From NCBI GenBank assembly GCA_019925795.1, contig CM034305.1, positions 56,842,573-56,906,572 of the forward strand: DNA of 64,000 nucleotides. The letters are read 5' to 3'. Position numbers and translations under genes: made by a program. A model generated the notes under the pieces. The model was given only the letters and a program-made list of their open reading frames with translations, did no database searches and was not told the DNA's origin. Origin of the DNA: Dendrobium chrysotoxum. Its lineage: Eukaryota > Streptophyta > Magnoliopsida > Asparagales > Orchidaceae. Of this stretch, positions 1 to 10,868 are shown piece by piece. The first letter of the stretch is position 1. The number at the start of each line of letters is the position of its first letter.

Positions 1-1
1 C

Positions 2-241
2 TGACAGATGCACACGACGGGTAGCAGTTTCAGTGGAGTGGGGCCTCCTAGCATGCCCTTCAGATTCAATGCCGCATGGAGGGATACCAACAGCTATTAC
101 GGTAATAGCTGGAAAGTCGATACTGCCAAACTGGATAGTAGCTCCAGTATTTCCAGTTTCAATAATGGCATTTGCCAGTTGGATCCTGGCTCCTTGTCCC
201 AGCTGGACAGTCATTGGTGTGTTCTGTAGATCCATCTGCAT
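2..241 (-). CDS. Partial leader/gag-region ORF of a Ty3/gypsy element
   Basis: Reading leftward from an ATG at 241 the frame stays open to the window edge, about 80 codons, and would continue outside. It lies about 300 bases downstream of the tRNA-Arg-type primer site of the same minus-strand element, where Tat/Ogre-group gypsy elements carry a leader ORF or gag. I see no zinc knuckle or other diagnostic motif. The translation includes a run rich in Ile, Thr and Gly, and the product is not recognised. The assignment rests on position alone. Confidence 0.35.
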   Translation of the reverse strand, partial: MQMDLQNTPMTVQLGQGARIQLANAIIETGNTGATIQFGSIDFPAITVIAVGIPPCGIESEGHARRPHSTETATRRVHLS

Positions 242-544
242 AAATGAAAGGTAAGGGTTAGTGATCAAAATTTGATACATCACCCCACACTTTCAAAAAT
301 GCAGAGACTTGCACAGAATAGAAAACAAAAACAAATAACGTTAGCGAGCAAATTCAAATAATGCAAATTTAAAATACTGCTAAATTCGTTATCTTGATAA
401 ACTTGTCTAAGCGATCATTTTTAGAATATTAAAATTTTGATTCATTAAATGATCATGTTGAAAGATTCAGAATTTTGAATCTGGGATGATTTGACTGCTA
501 CGATAGTACTGAGATGACTAGCCAAAGATGGAAAGAGAAACCAA

Positions 545-562
545 TCCCCAGTGGAGTCGCCA
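545..562 (-). other. Primer-binding site, tRNA-Arg type
   Basis: On the minus strand the sequence TGGCGACTCCACTGGGGA begins six bases after an LTR terminus ending in CA. It starts with TGG and matches the 3' end expected of a plant tRNA-Arg (acceptor strand GACTCC...). This primer site is typical of the Tat/Ogre group of Ty3/gypsy elements. It sets the element's orientation: LTR to the right, body to the left and out of the window. Confidence 0.6.
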
Positions 563-1054
563 GAAAACTGTGGGCTCCAAAAATTCGACCCCGGCCTCCG
601 CCCGACTTTTGTGCTTTCTTTTAGGGGGGAGTTTTAACGAACTAAGTTCCGGGGTAAATTTTGGAAGGCAGATGAGATAGTAGATAAGACACTACCCAGA
701 GATTTCGCCCTCATTTTGCGAGGACTTTATGATCTGAGTTCTGGTTTCCTATAGGCGCAAGCCCCTATAGTTAATTACCCCTCCCGATAACGAGTGAGAA
801 CTTTCGATTAAGGCTAGTCGTCAATCAGATACTTAGAGACACGTATCTGGCATATAGTAGCAGCAATGGGTTGAAGGTTTGAAAGTTTGAAGATTTGAGA
901 ATTTGGAAATTTGGGAGATTTGGAGATTTAATATTTAAAATTGAAAATTGCACCATCTTGCACTTAAAGCGGATGGTGGGGGAATGGATGATAGACCCGA
1001 TCAAGATCCCATGGTTCCGTCGTTCCGGGCCATCGTGGTCCCTGGTCTACTTAG

Positions 1055-1846
1055 TCAGAGGAGGTAGTCGACCCAACCTGACAGAAGGATCCTTGTCGGC
1101 AGCCATGGGTTGCTTCGTCCAAGGGTTCCTTGTAGACCTGGGGGGAATATTTGTCTAAGGGGACAAATTTGAATTCACCTTAGCTAACAGAGGGCTTTGT
1201 GCCCTATCGATCATATCCTATTGATTCATATCTCAAGGATTTGATGCCATTGGGGAGCATACGGGCTCTGGCCATAACCATAATATAATGGTGCCATTTG
1301 GCGGCGACCACCTGGTTCAGAGGGCCCCGAGTCATAACCGTTTATCCTACAGTGCCATTTAGCGGCGAAACTGCCGGTTAGAGGACTCGTACCACGTTTT
1401 TGCTGGCAGGAGATTGTTTGAGAATGGATCCTAGTGATATTTTCGACTAGTCAGAGGAGGTAGTCGACCCAACCTGACAGAAGGATCCTTGTCGGCAGCC
1501 ATGGGTTGCTTCGTCCAAGGGTACCTTGTAGACCTGGGGGGAATATTTGTCTAAGGGGACAAATTTGAATCCACCTTAGCTAACAGAGGGCTTTGGGCCC
1601 TATCGATCATATCCTATTGATTCATATCTCAAGGATTTGATGCCATTGGGGAGCATACGGGCTCTGGCCATAACCATAATATAATGGTGCCATTTGGCGG
1701 CGACCACCTGGTTCAGAGGGCCCCGAGTCATAACCGTTTATCCTGCAGTGCCATTTAGCGGCGAAACTGCCGGTTAGAGGACTCGAACCACGTTCTTGCT
1801 GGCAGGAGATTGTTTGAGAATGGATCCTAGTGATATTTTCGACTAG
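1055..1846. repeat. Two-copy tandem duplication, 396-bp unit
   Basis: Bases 1055-1450 are repeated head-to-tail at 1451-1846. Both copies run from TCAGAGGAGGTAGTCGACCC to the block ending TTTTCGACTAG. I noticed only a handful of substitutions, for example GTTCC versus GTACC and GTTTTTG versus GTTCTTG. The high identity suggests a recent event inside the LTR-like segment. Confidence 0.9.
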
Positions 1847-2259
1847 GCATTAGCTCTATGTAAGCTGAAGTAAATTTTGATTTGTCCACCTCGGCAAACT
1901 GTTGTGGAGGATGGATGGATTTCATGCTTTGAGTGTTTTGATGATTGGATTTCAAATTTAAATATTTTTTGGGATTTTGATGATTTTTGGATTTTTGTGG
2001 GAGTTTGGGTGGCATTTGATAGTGTTTGTGAACCCCTCCGGTTGAGATTAACATTCAACACGGCCATCATCGGGGTGCACGAGATCATTTATATTTTATT
2101 AATTGGACCCTGTCGACTCTATCTACTGGTCGATAGAGGATCGGGTTTCATAGGCTTTGAGCCTTTTGTAAGTGAATTCACTTGATTATAGGCCTTGAAG
2201 GCCTAATATGAACGTATAAAACAAATATCTCAATCGACCTTGCGACCGTATATTTATTT

Positions 2260-2543
2260 AATAGTTTGAACCGTGTCAACTCCTATCTACCTGAATAGAA
2301 GGATCAGGCTCGAACTTGAATTCACTCATTGACCCGCGCAACATCCCTAAACGTCACGTGCGTACCAATAACACGCTCGTCGGGGCCCATGCGGGTGTTT
2401 GGGGGCATTTTATAAATATTTATTGAACCTTGTCTACTCCTATCTGCTTGCACAGGAGGATCGGGTTCAAATCTATTGACCCGCGCAGCATCCCTAGACG
2501 TCACGTGTGTACCAATAACACGCTCGCCGGGGCCCATGCGGGT
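2260..2543. repeat. Tandem repeat, about 147-bp unit
   Basis: The block beginning TTGACCCGCGCAACATCC and ending GGGGCCCATGCGGG occurs at 2329 and again at 2476, a period of 147. The spacer before each copy, with words such as ACTCCTATCT and AGGATC, is also repeated. A weaker third relative of that spacer lies near 2100. Each unit has a CACGTG-like word (TCACGTGCG / TCACGTGTG). Confidence 0.8.
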
Positions 2544-2659
2544 TATGATTTTATCTACCCCTTTTGTGTTGCTATGTGTATACAAATTAAGGTGCACATG
2601 TGTGGGGGTACTTTTAGAATATTTGTGAACGCCTTCTGTCCGTTTGCATGAATGTTACG

Positions 2660-3740
2660 GATCCGGTGGCGTTTTGCAACAGCTCGGGGATTGAGCTGTT
2701 TGCTGCTTTGTACAGGTAGACTGTCGTGCACTACTTGCTTTCTGCAGGTGGATCATGGTGCACTAACTAATCTCCTGCTTTTTCCTGTGAGTATATTGTC
2801 ATATGAATGAGAACTCTTCTGCATTTCGTTGTGGACAAAATATTAGTCATACGACGTAACAAGCTTTCGTGGTAGTTCGTGGGAGGAATGTTAGATGCAT
2901 GACAATTGTTCACCAAGGAACTTGCAAGTCTCAATGAGCTTATCCAACTTAATGTCCGGGACCCGGTTGAACTAAGATACATAATGATCTGATTCGATTT
3001 TCTATTCTCCAAAAATCGTATAGAAATTAGTGGGACAGCTTCTTGATCATCGCATAAGAATTAGTGGGCAATTCCTTGATTATGTTATCATTATTATCTG
3101 CTACTGTTGGCTTTCAATAAAGGATCAATCCTTTGAATCTTGGATGACTGTATGTTTACTGATGTTTGGTACTTCGAGACCAGTGACTGATATTTTCTAA
3201 AATAAGCTGAGGTATTTGGATGCTCTTGTTATTTCCAGTGTTTGTCGATGTCAGGACTGTTTTCCTTCCCGAGTATAAGATCAGGAAGAGATTTTGGAAC
3301 ACCAGGAAGTTTAGTTCGAATTTACTCAACATCTCCTCCATCTTTAGAGGAGGTGTCCTTCCCCGTACATCGAGTTATCCTTATACTCAACGTGCTCGCA
3401 ACATCTCGATCACCGCTGCTGTAGGTGCTATTTGTACTTATGCCCACAAGGATTCATTGCATTTGCTTCGTATCCACCTTTTCACCAATCTCAGGTGGTT
3501 TAAAAATGTTTGTTTGCGAGGGATCTTTCATCGTCAATTGACAGTGTTGCCTTCTTCAATCATAGGGACTGTTGTAGGAGTCTATTACATTCTTTGTTTA
3601 TGCGCACTGGAGTCTTGTAGTGTGATTGTTTGTACCCCGATGTTGATGACAAGGATGTTGCAATATCCTTCCTACAAGAACTCGTGGGTGTTCGCATTTG
3701 TCGCATCTTAGTCACATTTATTTACAAGGATCAATGTATT
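2660..3740. other. Unassigned stretch, no gene recognised
   Basis: No domain, transposon terminus or convincing exon was found. A 163-codon open frame at 3220-3711 has no recognisable motif or initiation context and is treated as chance. The stretch may still belong to the gypsy LTR on its left. Confidence 0.4.
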
Positions 3741-3744
3741 TCAT

Positions 3745-4850
3745 CTAACATTGAGTTAAATGTTCTTGTAGCTTGAGTTCCCTTGCATATGATTCAAGCT
3801 TTGAGTTCCTTGTATATGTTTGATTCCAAGTTCAGTTTCATTCAGACTTGAATTCATTCAAGTCTTCTACTGCCATGTTGAGTTTATCCAGATTTGAATC
3901 TTATGCTTGCAAATTCAAATTTCACTTGGCGTTATACAGTTCGAGTTCAAATGTGTAAGTTCTTGTTGTCTACATCTTGCCCAAGTTTGAGTTCAGAGTA
4001 CATGTTCACAAGTCTACTGTTGACTTGTCCAAGTCCTTATCCAATTGAAGTTCAATATGATTCAAAACTTGAGTACAAATCTCGTTGTAAGTTCCCTGTA
4101 GTCAAGCTGAGCATCTTTGTTGGTGTTCAAACCAAGCAAGTCAAGTTTGAATCAAGTTCTTTGTTCTTTTGAGTTCATGTCCAAACATGGCTTGTTCTGT
4201 CACATTCAAGTTCAAGCTCCTGATTATTTGAATTCAGTTTTGAGTCCATTTGTGAGTTCACTTGAGTCCAATTCAGATTCTTTGCATTGTTCAAGTTCAA
4301 GCCAAAACTCCTTGCACCAAGCTCCTATGAGTTCAAGCGCTTTATGTTTATTTGAATCCTTGCTTGCAAATATGTCCACAAGTCCTTGTAAATTCAAGTT
4401 CAAAGTATGAGTCCTGTGGTCCGAATCTTGTTCCAAATTGAGTTCAATCTGAGTTTGCTTGATTTGAGTTTGGGTTCAGACTGTTGTCATTTGCTTCAGG
4501 CTTGTTTTGAGTTTGATTTTAGATCAGAGACATGGTCCATTGAAGTTCAAGCTCTCATCTTAATTGGATTCAAATTTCAATTAGTTACTTGAGTCCTAGA
4601 GTATGTCCAAGTACGGTCTCAAGTTCAAGTGCATATCCACAATGTAAGTTCAAGCTCTTCGTACTCATTTGAATTTTGAATCCATAAGTCTTCTATTGCG
4701 AGTTCAATCTCGAGTTCATGTCAAACCTCTTGTACTTAGTTCATTTGAGTTCTTGTTTGTTTATTCTTTTAAATCAAGTTCCTTGTTCTCTGTTGTCCAA
4801 GAGTTCTCATGTGTTCTTTTTGAGTTCAAACAAGTCCAGGTACGGTCTCA
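3745..4850. repeat. Degenerate GAGTTCAAG-type low-complexity tract
   Basis: Over about 1.1 kb, words such as GAGTTCAA, CAAGTTCAAG, TTGAGTTC and AAGTCC recur at irregular spacing with no strict period. It looks like an old simple-sequence array that has diverged, rather than a coding region. Several short open frames through it are by-products of the composition. Confidence 0.55.
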
Positions 4851-4922
4851 GGTTTCACCCGAAATTTCGGCAGCCTCCCGGCGTCTCCCCCGTTTAGGGG
4901 AAAAAACGACAAGAGTCTGGGC

Positions 4923-5320
4923 CTTCCCACCACGCGCAATAAAGCGCGTGCATGGTAGGTGTCCTGAGACACCTCGGCCGTGGTCTTCATTCCCACCACG
5001 CGCAATAAAGCGCGTGCATGGGGTCTTTGACGGTACCTGTTTGAAAGGCAGTTTGCTTTCCCCCCGCTCGAGGGTACTTATAGATAACCTTGTCTTGTCG
5101 TAGGCGCCGCACCGGGGTCCCAACCCACCACGCGCAATAAAGTGAGTGCATAGGTGTTTTCCCGGTCCGCCGCAAATGACGAAATCAAGTTCTCGGAGAT
5201 TACCCCTCTCGTCGTAGGCGCCGCACCGGGGTCCCAACCCACCATGCGCAATAAAGCGCGTGCATAGGTGTTTTCCCGGTCCGCCGCGGACGACGAAAGC
5301 AAGTTCTCGGAGTTTTTAGG
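4923..5320. repeat. GC-rich tandem block with four AATAAA-loop hairpins
   Basis: The 20-base palindrome CACGCGCAATAAAGCGCGTG (7-bp stem, AATAAA loop) appears at 4931 and 4997. Variants are at 5129 (right stem degraded) and 5243 (one G-T pair). The last two copies lie in a 114-bp tandem unit starting at 5099 and 5213 that also shares GGCGCCGCACCGGGG. Open frames across the block simply mirror the repeat. The block could belong to the minus-strand gypsy LTR to the left, but no terminus links them. Confidence 0.8.
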
Positions 5321-5404
5321 GTTTAGAGATCATACCTTGGCGAGCATCGGGGTAAAGGGCACGAAGATCGAGGCGAGAGAGTTTGCCTTTGAAGCATGTA
5401 TATC

Positions 5405-5790
5405 TTTTTATTTTAATTATAATTAACGTCAATTAATCATAATTATCCTTAATAAATGACATTTATTTATAATTAATTAAAAATAATTAATTACATTTAT
5501 CAAAATTAATTAAAAAAAATATTAATTAGTAATTAACTTCAGTTAATTATAACTAATTAATACTAATTAACCTTAATAAATTATAACTAATTAAAAATAA
5601 TTAAAAAAAAAACAAGTAAAAATCATTAATTTCAATTAATTAAAATGAATTTTAATTAAAATTAATTAAAATTAATTATAATCATTTAATCAAAATTAAC
5701 TGTAATTAATTATAATAACTACAATTAATTGAGATAATTATAATTAGAATTAATTAAAATTAATTAAGATTAACTTTAATTAATTAAACC
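5405..5790. repeat. AT-rich TTAATTAA-type low-complexity stretch
   Basis: Almost entirely AATTAATTATAATT-like words with no gene. It separates two GC-rich blocks and has a sharp compositional edge on both sides. It may act as a scaffold-attachment-like or nucleosome-poor stretch, but that is only a compositional inference. Confidence 0.6.
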
Positions 5791-5799
5791 CTTAACCTC

Positions 5800-6445
5800 T
5801 TCCTCCCCATTCCTCGGTTCAGCAGATTTATGGGATTTGGCCGAGAAAGCGCAGGAAAGGGAGAAAGTTACCTTCACACAGCAACGAGCTCCTAGTTCTT
5901 GCTTGCGACCAAGATGTTGTTACCTCCGATCCACAGGGAGGGAATGTCGCAGATGGAGCGAAGTTGGTCGGCTTGGGTAGAGAAGGAGGGAGCTAGGGCA
6001 AGATGGGGTTCGGCCGTTGATGGAGTTCGGATGGGGCTTCGGCACAGGGAGATAGGTCGGGAGGCGTCGACTGGAGGAGGGGAGATCGGAACTTCTCTCT
6101 CTCTCTCTCTCTCTGTGAGAAGTCGGCACAGGCAGCAGCTTGACGAGGGGGATTTTGGCGTGGGGGATTGCGGCTCGTCTAGGGGCGTCGGGTGGAAGAG
6201 CTGGAAGGAGAGAGGGCATCGGAGGAGGCGACGGGAGGCTTCCGATCGGAGCAGAAGACGGGAGCTAGGGGGATCGTGGAATGTCCGAATGAGTGGGGGT
6301 GTCGTATTTAACGACTCGAACGGGGACGCGATCGAGGCTTCCGCGAAGGATTTCCGGGATCTGATCGTTTCGGCGCCGGATCAGCGGGGTCTCGGCGGGA
6401 TTCGCGGGATTCAGGTACGAGGTGTATTTTTGTTTGGAGATCCAG
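5800..6445. other. GC- and purine-rich island with (CT)n tract, origin unclear
   Basis: About 650 bases of GGAG/GGGA-rich sequence with a CT microsatellite near 6093-6117. It ends abruptly where copia reverse-transcriptase sequence starts. A 213-codon plus-strand frame covers it but has no recognisable domain and reads as low-complexity Arg, Gly and Ser. Candidates are the U5/leader part of a gypsy LTR or a host 5' exon; GATTCAGGTACGAG near 6410 resembles a splice donor. I cannot decide between them. Confidence 0.35.
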
Positions 6446-8405
6446 TGGTCAACATATATCTGGTATGGTGTGGGAAAGGTAAATCAATTTCCCTACAAGT
6501 CTTTGGTAGGCTCCTTTATCTACATCTGGACCTTCTTTAGCTTCTCCCAATTTGAGATTCTGTTCTACTAGTGTCGGTGCTGACTGATAGGGTAGTTTTC
6601 CTATTTCTTTCAGAATACCTTTAATGTACTTTTGTTGTGAGATGAAGATTCCTTTGCTGGAGTGAACTATTTCGATTCCAAGAAAGTATTTTAGTCTATC
6701 AAATTCTTTGATGTCAAATTCCTTAGTAAGATTTTTTCTTAGACTATCTTTCTCCTTTTTATTATTTCCAGTCAAGATAATATCATCTACATATACTAAC
6801 AATATTGTGACTCCCCTTGAGTCTGAGTGTTTAAAGAATAGTGTATGATCCCCTTGGCTTTGTTTATACCCATTAAGGAGCATGAATTTAGAGAATCTTT
6901 CAAACCAGGCCCCTGGTGATTGTTTGAGCCCATATAGGGCCTTTTTTAATGTGCACACCTTGTTACCTCCAGAATTTTTCTTAAATCCTGGTGGTATTTC
7001 TATAAATATTTCTTCTTCCAGATCCCTATGTAGGAATGCATTTTTTACATTCAATTGTTTCAGATGCCAATTGTACTTAGCTGCTATTGAGAGTAGAATT
7101 TTAACAGTGTTCATCTTGGCTACTGGTGCAAAAGTTTCCTAGTAGTCAATATCATATGTCTGAGTGTACCCTTTTGCCATTAGTCTTGCTTTGTATCTTT
7201 CCAGTGTGCCATTAGCTTTGTATTTTACAGAGAACACTCATTTGCAGCTGACTGATTTTTTCCGTATCGGTAGATTGATGATCTCCCATGTCTCATTCTT
7301 TTCTAGGGCTTGCATTTCATCTTTCATGACATTTTTTCAATTTTCATCAGATAATGCCTCAGAAATATCATTAGGAATATGAATATTATCTAGTGTAACC
7401 AAAAAGTTTTTATGTGGTAGGAAAAATTATTGAAGGATATAGAGTTGGTTATATGGTATAAGGGAGGTGGAGAATTTACCTAACTTTCAGGAGATGGTTC
7501 AGATTCTTGGATCTGCTTCAGAGCACAAGTTGAGCTTGTATGCCTGGAATATACCTTCCCAAATCTAAGGATAGTTTTGTCTTTAGCTTCCCTATTTTGA
7601 ATTTCAGGAGGATTGGTTTGATGTGGTGGAGGAAGGTCAAGAGTGGCAAGCATACTTCCATTATCTTTCTTTGTTTCAGTTTCCCCCTGAAGACGAGGTT
7701 TGATAAAATAGGAATTTTATTCATCAAAAGTGACATCAATGGATATAAGCATTTTCTTTGTAGGGGTGATAGCATTTGTACCCTTTTTGGGTGGCAGAGT
7801 ATCCAATAAAGATACATTTGAGTGCCATTGGATCTATTTTTCTCTGTTTTGGCTGTGGATGTGAACATAAGTAGTGCACCCAAAGATTCTAGGTGTAAGG
7901 TTATTATGGGTTCGAAACTCGGGGTAAAATGAGTACAAAATATCCATTGGAGCTTTCATTCCCCAGGTTTTTGATGGTAGTCAATTTATGAGGTAGGTGG
8001 CAGTTAGGAGAGCTTCTCCTCAGTAGGATTTGGGTATAGTGTGGTGGAGAAGGAAGGCATGAGTGGAGGCTAGGAGGTGACCATTTTTCCTTTTCACAAC
8101 TTTATTGCAAATTTGGGCCCAAGCACTGTGATTTTGATGATAACAAATATTATTGTCCTCTTACTGCTATTCATTGCACATCTGTTTTGTTACCCTGTTC
8201 ACTAACATTTCAAGTCCACCGTCCACTTGAAACCTCAATCAGCTCAAGATCAGGTAGACTAGGGTTGAGTCAGTTTGTAATTTCAAGTTCAATGTACTTT
8301 TTACCTTTCTTGAGTCAAATCATGTATATTATGGATACTAAGCCAAATAACCTTGCACACACACACTTAAGGGAGTGAGTTGGTGAGTTAGAAAAATTTC
8401 TATTT

Positions 8406-9075
8406 TTTGAACTAATCGTATAGTACGATTTAGATTGTACTGGATGATATGTTAAAATAGAAAACCCTAATTAGGGCACCTCAACTAATCAAGTTTAATT
8501 AAGCTAATCATACTAGACGATGTAGATCGTACAGGACGATCAGTTATAATCAGCAAAACAGTCGCTAATCACAATTTAGGCAATATTTTAAATGATCAAA
8601 TTTGGCTTGATCGTACAGGACAATATACATCGTACGGGATGATCTTGGACAATCATGCCTATTGATCCTGTGATTAGGGGATTAATTATGATTAAATTGA
8701 TCAATCACATCGTATAGGATGATCGGAGATGATCGTACTGTACGACCATATCCCAGCATGGGACGATATTTAATTGTCATCCATCATACAGGACGAACAC
8801 CATAATATTTAAACTAATCATCTTGGACGATACCCCTCCTTCGTACTACCCGAACCGATTGCTGCATGGGATGATATTTAATCGTCGGCTATAGTATTGG
8901 ACGATCAATACAAACTCGTGAACTAATCGTCCAGGACGATCGCAAGATCATACGAGACGATCAATACAAATACTTGAATTAATCGTACATGACAATGCAG
9001 TTCATACTGTCTGAAATGGGTGTTTTGTACTAATCGTCCAGGATGATATCACGATTGTATTGGACGATATTTGAC
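8406..9075. promoter_or_regulatory. Palindromic ATCGTAC-N-GTACGAT motif cluster in LTR U3
   Basis: More than a dozen copies of a 15-base palindrome with consensus ATCGTMCNGKACGAT lie here, including the perfect ATCGTCCAGGACGAT near 8926 and degenerate neighbours. They sit upstream of the TATA-like box. Clustered short palindromes in this position are known from Sirevirus LTRs and are thought to be cis-regulatory. Binding by any protein is inferred. Confidence 0.7.
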
Positions 9076-9344
9076 GACAAATTGAAAATTAAGGCTTCTT
9101 TTGGAGGTTCTCTATTTAAGCTCTCATATGGTCTTGAGAGATATCTTTTGCTGTGGAGTTGATTTGAGAGAGCGCTTAGAGAAAGAAGAGGGAGAGAAGA
9201 AAGTGAGAGATCCTTGTGAGGGGGAGTTGTGAGGGATTCACAAAATTTACTCCAAATAAGGTTTCCACCGTCTTCTTCAAGCTGCTTTCTTGGTTCCTTG
9301 GTGGCTCTAGGGGAGACATTCTTCAGCATCATATCAAGATTCTC

Positions 9345-9505
9345 TGCCTACTCTAGGAGGGAGTAAAATGATTCAAGTTCTCTGCCTGCTCTAGGAGGGA
9401 GCAAAAGAATTCCAGGTTCTCTGCCTGCTTTAGGAGGGAGAAAAAGGATTTCAAGTTCTCTGCCTTCACTAGGAAGGTGAAAAAGGATTCCAGGTCCTCT
9501 GCCGC
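9345..9505. repeat. Minisatellite (about 40-bp unit, four copies) in LTR
   Basis: The unit TTCTCTGCCTGCTCTAGGAG plus GGAGCAAAAGAATTCCAG is repeated about four times with drift. The LTR of the Sirevirus at 54635-55987 has the equivalent array, on the other strand, at about 55018-55145, so this is a conserved module of these LTRs. Confidence 0.75.
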
Positions 9506-10105
9506 ATCGGGTTGGTGGAAGAGATTTTGTTAGGGCTTCTTTGCCTAGCTGTGGGGGCTAAAGGAGAGACACTAAGAGGTTTAGTGCAATACCCGTAGGA
9601 GGCCTCCGGGGAGTGGACATATGTCAGATTTGATCGAACCACTATAAAATCCTTTGTGTTCGTTCTTTTATTTTTTCGCATTTTCTGTGATTTATTGTGT
9701 GGATGAAAAACTTTGATTTTTGTTATTGTGAAACTGATTTGCTTCCGCATCAAGGATTTTAATTTTTATTAAAAAATTTTTAAATTATCAATTCACCTCC
9801 CATCTTGATTAGCCTCGGGCTAATTCTTAGAGGTTTAATAACCTTCACGAACTTTCAAACCCCATTTTGTTGTGGGGTGTGAACGCAGGAGGACTCATGG
9901 ATGATACCTTCACTATGAAAGTAAGAGTGTAGGGTTTGGTTGAAGTAGTCTTTAGCATTGTCTGAATGAAATCTCTTTATTTTGACCCCGAATTGATTCT
10001 GGATCATGGTGTGAAAAATGGGAAGAATGGTGCTAATGTCGGATTTATTTTTTAAGAGATAGATCAAAGAAACTCGAGTACAGTCATCAATGAAAGAAAA
10101 GGCTT

Positions 10106-10330
10106 ACTTTATTCTATGGTTTCTTCCCTATTTATAAATCTATACAAGAAATCTTAATACATAAATAAATAATTACAAAATAACTTTAATAGAATCTTTC
10201 CTAAATCAGCTACCTGAATATGGAAAGAATTCTGACGTGAGTCATGCGTCCCACGGATCTTGCACTGTAGCCGTTGGATCTTATCTGCATTGAACGGTTG
10301 GATTTTAACACAAAATAATGATTAGATGGA
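10106..10330 (-). mobile_element. Copia-type LTR fragment with TATA box
   Basis: On the minus strand this piece has TATAAATAGGGAAGAAACC followed by AGAATAAAG, a TATA-like box and a poly(A)-signal-like word as in a short copia LTR. It abuts the broken 5' edge of the integrase sequence. Both termini are not clear, so it is a fragment. Confidence 0.4.
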
Positions 10331-10868
10331 GGTGGTGAACATAATAATTCACATGTAACGAGGGTGCAATTCTTTACATTTGAAGTCATGGAACAACCTA
10401 ATCCCTTTCATCTAACTTTCTTCAACCAAACATACAAGAATCGATGATAAAATCTACTTTCAACATGTGCTTAGGTTTTCTGCCACAAATTTTGTTTGAT
10501 CTTAAATTTTACGTGGATATGTTGAAGGATGGAAACAATGATTCCTCGAAGGTATCTAGAATATTCATTAAGAGGTGGAGGAGAATCTTGAAGGTTGCAA
10601 AGGTTGTAATAAAACAATAAAGCTTGCCATAACAGGCATCACTTCGAGCATACATTCTAAGATGAAGACTTGGTTTGTTTGCACTTAGGGAAGGATAAAA
10701 GATTAGGATTAGAAAATCAAGCCAGTCAGTTATAGGACATTCCAAACACTTTAGAAAATCATCAATAATATATTCCGTTTTGACCTGCTTTCTTATATAA
10801 TGATCTACTTTGTTATCAATGTAGAAAATTTGAAGTTATTTGACTCTTTGATACCCCTGATCTGATGG

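Larger units (their letters stand above)
569..2560 (-). mobile_element. Ty3/gypsy LTR (right boundary not resolved)
   Basis: The left edge is the LTR terminus next to the tRNA-Arg-type primer site, written TGTGGGCTCC on the plus strand. The segment is non-coding and contains two tandem duplications (1055-1846 and about 2260-2543). I could not find the opposite LTR terminus, so the right limit is only where the recognisable repeated material stops. LTRs of this group can be several kilobases long, so the LTR may extend further. Confidence 0.45.
8103..9857 (+). mobile_element. Sirevirus-type solo LTR (1755 bp) inside copia integrase
   Basis: The terminus TATTGCAAATTTGGGC (ancestral TGTTGC) is followed by GATTTTGATGATAACAAATA, shared with the LTR at 45347. 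The right end is AACTTTCA. Flanking 5-bp duplications are AACTT (8098-8102) and AACCC (9858-9862), differing by C-to-T changes. Removing the LTR rejoins the integrase frame. The left two-thirds holds the palindromic GTACGAT/GTCCAGGAC motif cluster. A TATA-like CTATTTAAG lies near 9110, and a 40-bp minisatellite follows in the R/U5 part. No primer site or internal sequence flanks it, hence a solo LTR made by recombination. Confidence 0.9.
6449..10105 (-). pseudogene. Decayed Ty1/copia pol, interrupted by a solo LTR
   Basis: The minus strand preserves pol in the order integrase, then reverse transcriptase. The integrase core is at 9858-10105, with DDCTRV, SDNAK and the PQQNGV signature. Its continuation KRKNGH resumes at 8097, directly across the inserted LTR. 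The integrase C-terminal part (GYS/KCY) and the start of RT lie at 7140-8090. RT at 6449-7139 has LKQSPGAWF and the catalytic YVDD. A stop sits at the conserved Gln before ETFAPVA (CAG to TAG), with other breaks through the integrase tail. gag, RNase H and the left LTR are missing. It is not functional. Confidence 0.88.

Noticed and set aside
3220..3711. 163-codon plus-strand open frame
   Set aside because: No recognisable domain, poor codon character and flanking repeat-rich sequence. It is likely chance.
4848..5237. 129-codon minus-strand open frame with repeated RFIARGG words
   Set aside because: The peptide repeat only mirrors the tandem DNA repeat and no protein family fits.
5899..6540. 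213-codon plus-strand open frame in the GC-rich island
   Set aside because: Arg/Gly/Ser low complexity from purine-rich DNA. It runs on into antisense copia sequence, so its end is not biological.
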